Origin: Armatimonadota bacterium | GTDB lineage: Bacteria > Armatimonadota > UBA10988 > DTZQ01 | Length of the DNA stretch: 9,107 nt | Assembly (NCBI GenBank): GCA_012961305.1 | Contig: DTZQ01000035.1 | Coordinates: 1-9,107 of the forward strand | Reading direction: 5' to 3' | Shown: positions 7,152-9,107 of the stretch, in pieces | Numbering within the stretch: position 1 is the stretch's first letter | Layout: every line of letters starts with the position of its first letter | Notes under the pieces: generated by a model | Told to the model about the DNA's origin: nothing | Databases searched by the model: none | What the model saw: the letters and a program-made list of their open reading frames with translations, nothing else | Made by a program: the position numbers and the translations under genes

Positions 7152-7166
7152 GGGGGTTTAGCCCCC
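7152..7166 (-). promoter_or_regulatory. Small GC hairpin near the 5' end of the SSB-like gene's mRNA
   Basis: The minus-strand leader contains GGGGG-CTAAA-CCCCC, a five-pair all-GC stem with a five-base loop. It begins about 8 bases after the predicted transcription start and ends about 36 bases before the ATG. No T-run follows, so it is not a normal terminator. It could stabilise the 5' end of the message. The stem is too small to call a riboswitch. Confidence 0.35.
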
Positions 7167-7180
7167 ATATTCGGAGCATG

Positions 7181-7209
7181 ATTTTACCACGTTTCTCTCA
7201 CCTTGTCAA
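7181..7209 (-). promoter_or_regulatory. Sigma70-type promoter for the SSB-like/helicase/exported-protein unit
   Basis: On the minus strand a perfect TTGACA (-35, plus positions 7204-7209) is followed after exactly 17 bases by TAAAAT (-10, 7181-7186). The bases before the -10 are TGG, giving an extended -10 (TGn). Transcription should start near 7174, leaving a leader of about 60 bases before the ATG at 7115. The match to consensus suggests strong, housekeeping-type expression. Confidence 0.75.
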
Positions 7210-7218
7210 GTTTTACTT

Positions 7219-7253
7219 CCCAGACCAGGGAAAATTGGGGATTTTTGGTCGGG
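7219..7253. promoter_or_regulatory. Imperfect inverted repeat between the two divergent promoters
   Basis: CCCAGACCA (7219-7227) and TGGTCGGG (7246-7253) are inverted copies apart from one extra base in the left arm, with 18 bases between them. The repeat lies between the two -35 boxes. It could bind a shared regulator of both directions, but arms this short can arise by chance, and the 18-base gap is AT-rich with no other symmetry I can see. Confidence 0.3.
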
Positions 7254-7262
7254 CAATTGTAC

Positions 7263-7291
7263 TTGACGACCTTGCAAGAGTGTGGTATATT
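7263..7291 (+). promoter_or_regulatory. Sigma70-type promoter for the cold-shock-domain gene
   Basis: TTGACG (7263-7268) and TATATT (7286-7291) are separated by exactly 17 bases, with TGG before the -10 as an extended -10 element. Transcription should start near 7298, giving a leader of about 58 bases before the ATG at 7356. The layout mirrors the opposing promoter in spacer length, the shared GTGGTA at the -10 edge and leader length. Confidence 0.75.
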
Positions 7292-7344
7292 AAGGCTGGT
7301 ACGATTTACCTTAGTTACTTTGGGGATAGGTTCAAATGCTTGGT

Positions 7345-7350
7345 GGAGGA
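7345..7350 (+). promoter_or_regulatory. Ribosome binding site of the cold-shock-domain gene
   Basis: GGAGGA ends 5 bases before the ATG at 7356, an ideal Shine-Dalgarno site and spacing. It fixes the start of the open-ended gene and argues against the overlapping small frame that begins at 7178. Confidence 0.7.
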
Positions 7351-7355
7351 ATGTC

Positions 7356-9107
7356 ATGAACGGCAAAAAGAAGGTAGGCGTGATTAAATTCTACAGCCAA
7401 CGGAAGCGGTATGGCTTTATCACCCGTCCTGACGGGAGCGATGTGTTTTTTCACTTGAGCCATTTCCGTTCCCTTTCCACCCCTGTTCCTGGCAATGTGG
7501 TGGAGTTTTTAGAAGGGCAGAATGAGGAAGGCCCTACGGCGGAGGAGGTAATTGTAGTCCCCCATAGTTATGTAACCTACTACACCGGAGTAATTACCCA
7601 GTTAACTTTTGAGGGAGGAGTTATCGAGCGCGATGATGGTCAGGGAAGGGTCAATTTCCTGCGGCGCGACTTCATCCCGCACTACCAAGCCCATCATCTT
7701 TCCGAGGGCGACCGGGTAGCCATGTGTTTTTTGGTCGAAGAGGAAGAGGGCCTGCGGGCCGCAGTAGTTCGCCCCGTTGATTATGACCCTTATGCGGTAA
7801 CTACCGCTTACGCGGGTCGGCGGGAAACAGAAGATGAACAGGAAAACCGCCGTTTATTAGGTATTCTTTATCGGACTGATTTGGACGCGGAGGCCGTTCA
7901 AACTGCCCGGACCCTGTGTGGGCGTAACCTGCGCGCAACCCTTTCGGCCCTGGCCGCCCGGGCTTTAGACCCCTCCCTTGCCCTGGAGACACGTCGCCTT
8001 CTGGTCCAGTGCATCCCCGACATTTACCTGGATGAGGAGGGTCAGGAGTTTCTGCGGGAGACCTCGGCTTGCCTGTTGCGTCTGGTAGAAGCCGAGCCTC
8101 AATCCGCTCCCCAAGAAGTGCGCACGCTGTTGGGATGGTTCTCCTCGGAAACGTTCTTTCCCCTAAAGTGGTCGCAGTATCTTTTACCTTACAGCCTGAC
8201 CATCCTGCAACGTTTGACCGAAAGAGAAGATTTCCCTATGCTGTTGCAACAAGCGGCCATTGAAAAAGACCGAGTACTGCGCCTGTTGGAACGGGCGTGC
8301 AAACATGTGGGGGAACATCGCACAGGATTTTCCTACGTGTTGACTACGCTTCTGACGGCCTTTGGGGCTTTGTGGAACGCGGGTCTGTGTCAAGCGGCCG
8401 TGCAGGAGTACACCAGCCGCGTGCTGCAAGCGGTAGATGGGGAGGAATTGACCCAGCAACTTCATTTCCTGCGCGACCGACTGCATCCTCCCTACATTGA
8501 GCACCTACTCAATGTACTGGCCGCGCATCCTGAACTGCCGGATGCTCTGGCTGACGAAACGGTATCCTCGGTGCTTATGGAATGGCTGGAAGCCCTACGG
8601 CGCCGCGCAGAAGGCGAAGGCCGCCCCTTGACGGAGATACTCCTGGGTTTGCTGCCCATCCTGGAGCGACTGTGTCAGTTCACTGCCCTTCGGGACACTC
8701 TGGAACGCCTGACCAAGCCCTTTTGGGAAGCCCTTACCCCGAGGGAACTGGCGCATTTGATGGATACCTCCCAGTTTCCCGACGAGGCTGTATGGGCCTG
8801 CTTACGCCACTTTGACCGCCGGGGTGAACTGCCCGCGCTGGCCGCCGAATTTACTTTGCGCCCCCATCTGGTAGCCTGGTTGGGACGGGTGTTTCCCCGC
8901 CCTACGGAAGACCTGCGCCGGCAACTGGAAACCCATCTGGCTTTCCGGCTCGTGGACCAACTGCGCCCTTATGAGGACGTACAGCCTCAACTGAAGGAAG
9001 TGGTAGAACTCATCTTCGCCGATTTGAAAGTGCAATTGGAAACAGCCCCTTCGGAAGCCCTTCCCGACTTGCTGGCCCGCTTGGAGGGTTTGGCCTTGCC
9101 GGGCCTG
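7356..9107 (+). CDS. Cold-shock-domain protein with second OB-like domain and long helical-repeat region (partial, 3' end outside window)
   Basis: This frame runs 584 codons from ATG to the window edge with no stop, so the C-terminus is missing. Residues 3-68 are a cold-shock domain. KVGVIKFYSQRKRYGFI matches GxVKWFNxxKGFGFI, SDVFFHLSHF matches the DVFVHxSxI strand, and both RNA-binding motifs keep aromatic residues. Residues about 74-140 look like a second, degenerate cold-shock/OB domain (TGVITQLTFEGGVI, GRVNFLRRDF, LSEGDRVAMCFLV, LRAAVVRPV). From about 160 onward the protein is Leu/Ala/Arg/Glu-rich and looks wholly helical, resembling HEAT- or ARM-like repeats, although I cannot define a repeat unit. 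No signal peptide or membrane segment is visible. It likely binds single-stranded RNA or DNA in the cytoplasm and uses the helical part as a protein-interaction scaffold. Typical cold-shock proteins have only about 70 residues, so this is a large fusion of unknown function. It is divergent to the SSB-like gene. Confidence 0.85.
   Translation, partial: MNGKKKVGVIKFYSQRKRYGFITRPDGSDVFFHLSHFRSLSTPVPGNVVEFLEGQNEEGPTAEEVIVVPHSYVTYYTGVITQLTFEGGVIERDDGQGRVNFLRRDFIPHYQAHHLSEGDRVAMCFLVEEEEGLRAAVVRPVDYDPYAVTTAYAGRRETEDEQENRRLLGILYRTDLDAEAVQTARTLCGRNLRATLSALAARALDPSLALETRRLLVQCIPDIYLDEEGQEFLRETSACLLRLVEAEPQSAPQEVRTLLGWFSSETFFPLKWSQYLLPYSLTILQRLTEREDFPMLLQQAAIEKDRVLRLLERACKHVGEHRTGFSYVLTTLLTAFGALWNAGLCQAAVQEYTSRVLQAVDGEELTQQLHFLRDRLHPPYIEHLLNVLAAHPELPDALADETVSSVLMEWLEALRRRAEGEGRPLTEILLGLLPILERLCQFTALRDTLERLTKPFWEALTPRELAHLMDTSQFPDEAVWACLRHFDRRGELPALAAEFTLRPHLVAWLGRVFPRPTEDLRRQLETHLAFRLVDQLRPYEDVQPQLKEVVELIFADLKVQLETAPSEALPDLLARLEGLALPGL

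Noticed and set aside
7152..7166. GGGGG/CCCCC stem as a transcription terminator
   Set aside because: No T-run follows on either strand, and it sits in a 5' leader, not after a gene.
7184..7366. A 60-codon minus-strand small frame in the spacer
   Set aside because: It covers both divergent promoters, has no family resemblance and lies upstream of the predicted transcription start of the SSB-like gene.
7178..7387. A 69-codon plus-strand small frame in the intergenic spacer
   Set aside because: It would start upstream of the promoter predicted for the cold-shock gene, covers both promoter boxes and overlaps the well-supported start at 7356 in another frame. It has no ribosome site.
1..9107. 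tRNA, rRNA, CRISPR, insertion sequence or attachment site
   Set aside because: I saw no cloverleaf in the only sizable spacer, no regularly spaced repeats, no transposase or integrase motifs and no long direct repeats.

Overview
The window holds four genes in two divergent groups on either side of a 240-base AT-rich spacer (7116-7355). No RNA gene, insertion sequence, CRISPR array or phage gene was seen. The coding DNA is fairly GC-rich and uses ATG and GTG starts, Shine-Dalgarno sites and sigma70-type promoters, so the source is a bacterium. The secreted protein combines a CBM9-like domain, a DUF5010/GH99-like domain and Ig-like modules. From memory, that design occurs in environmental lineages such as Chloroflexota (Anaerolineae-like) and Armatimonadota. 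I cannot fix the phylum from this sequence, and a thermophilic origin is only a guess.

The minus-strand group reads from the spacer toward position 1. It begins with an SSB-family OB-fold protein (7115-6690), followed after 69 bases by a DinG-type superfamily 2 helicase (6620-3783). The helicase stop overlaps by 28 bases the start of a 1258-residue exported carbohydrate-active-like protein (3810-34). I see no terminator between the three genes, so they probably form one transcription unit from a near-consensus promoter (TTGACA, 17 bases, TAAAAT).

The plus-strand group is one gene, 7356 to the window edge, still open after 584 codons. It encodes a cold-shock domain, a second degenerate cold-shock/OB-like domain and a long all-helical region. 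Its own promoter (TTGACG, 17 bases, TATATT) has nearly the same geometry as the opposing one.

Several proteins keep their fold but have lost hallmark residues. The helicase has an N-terminal DnaQ-like exonuclease domain with four of five DEDDh residues replaced. Its iron-sulfur cysteine set lacks one member. The SSB-like protein has no acidic DDIPF-type tip. The secreted protein has Asn and Thr where GH99-like enzymes carry two glutamates. The functional picture is an OB-fold/helicase module, probably for single-stranded nucleic acid handling, with a secreted glycan-related gene attached to the same transcript. That picture is inference; the domain assignments rest on motifs read directly from the translations.
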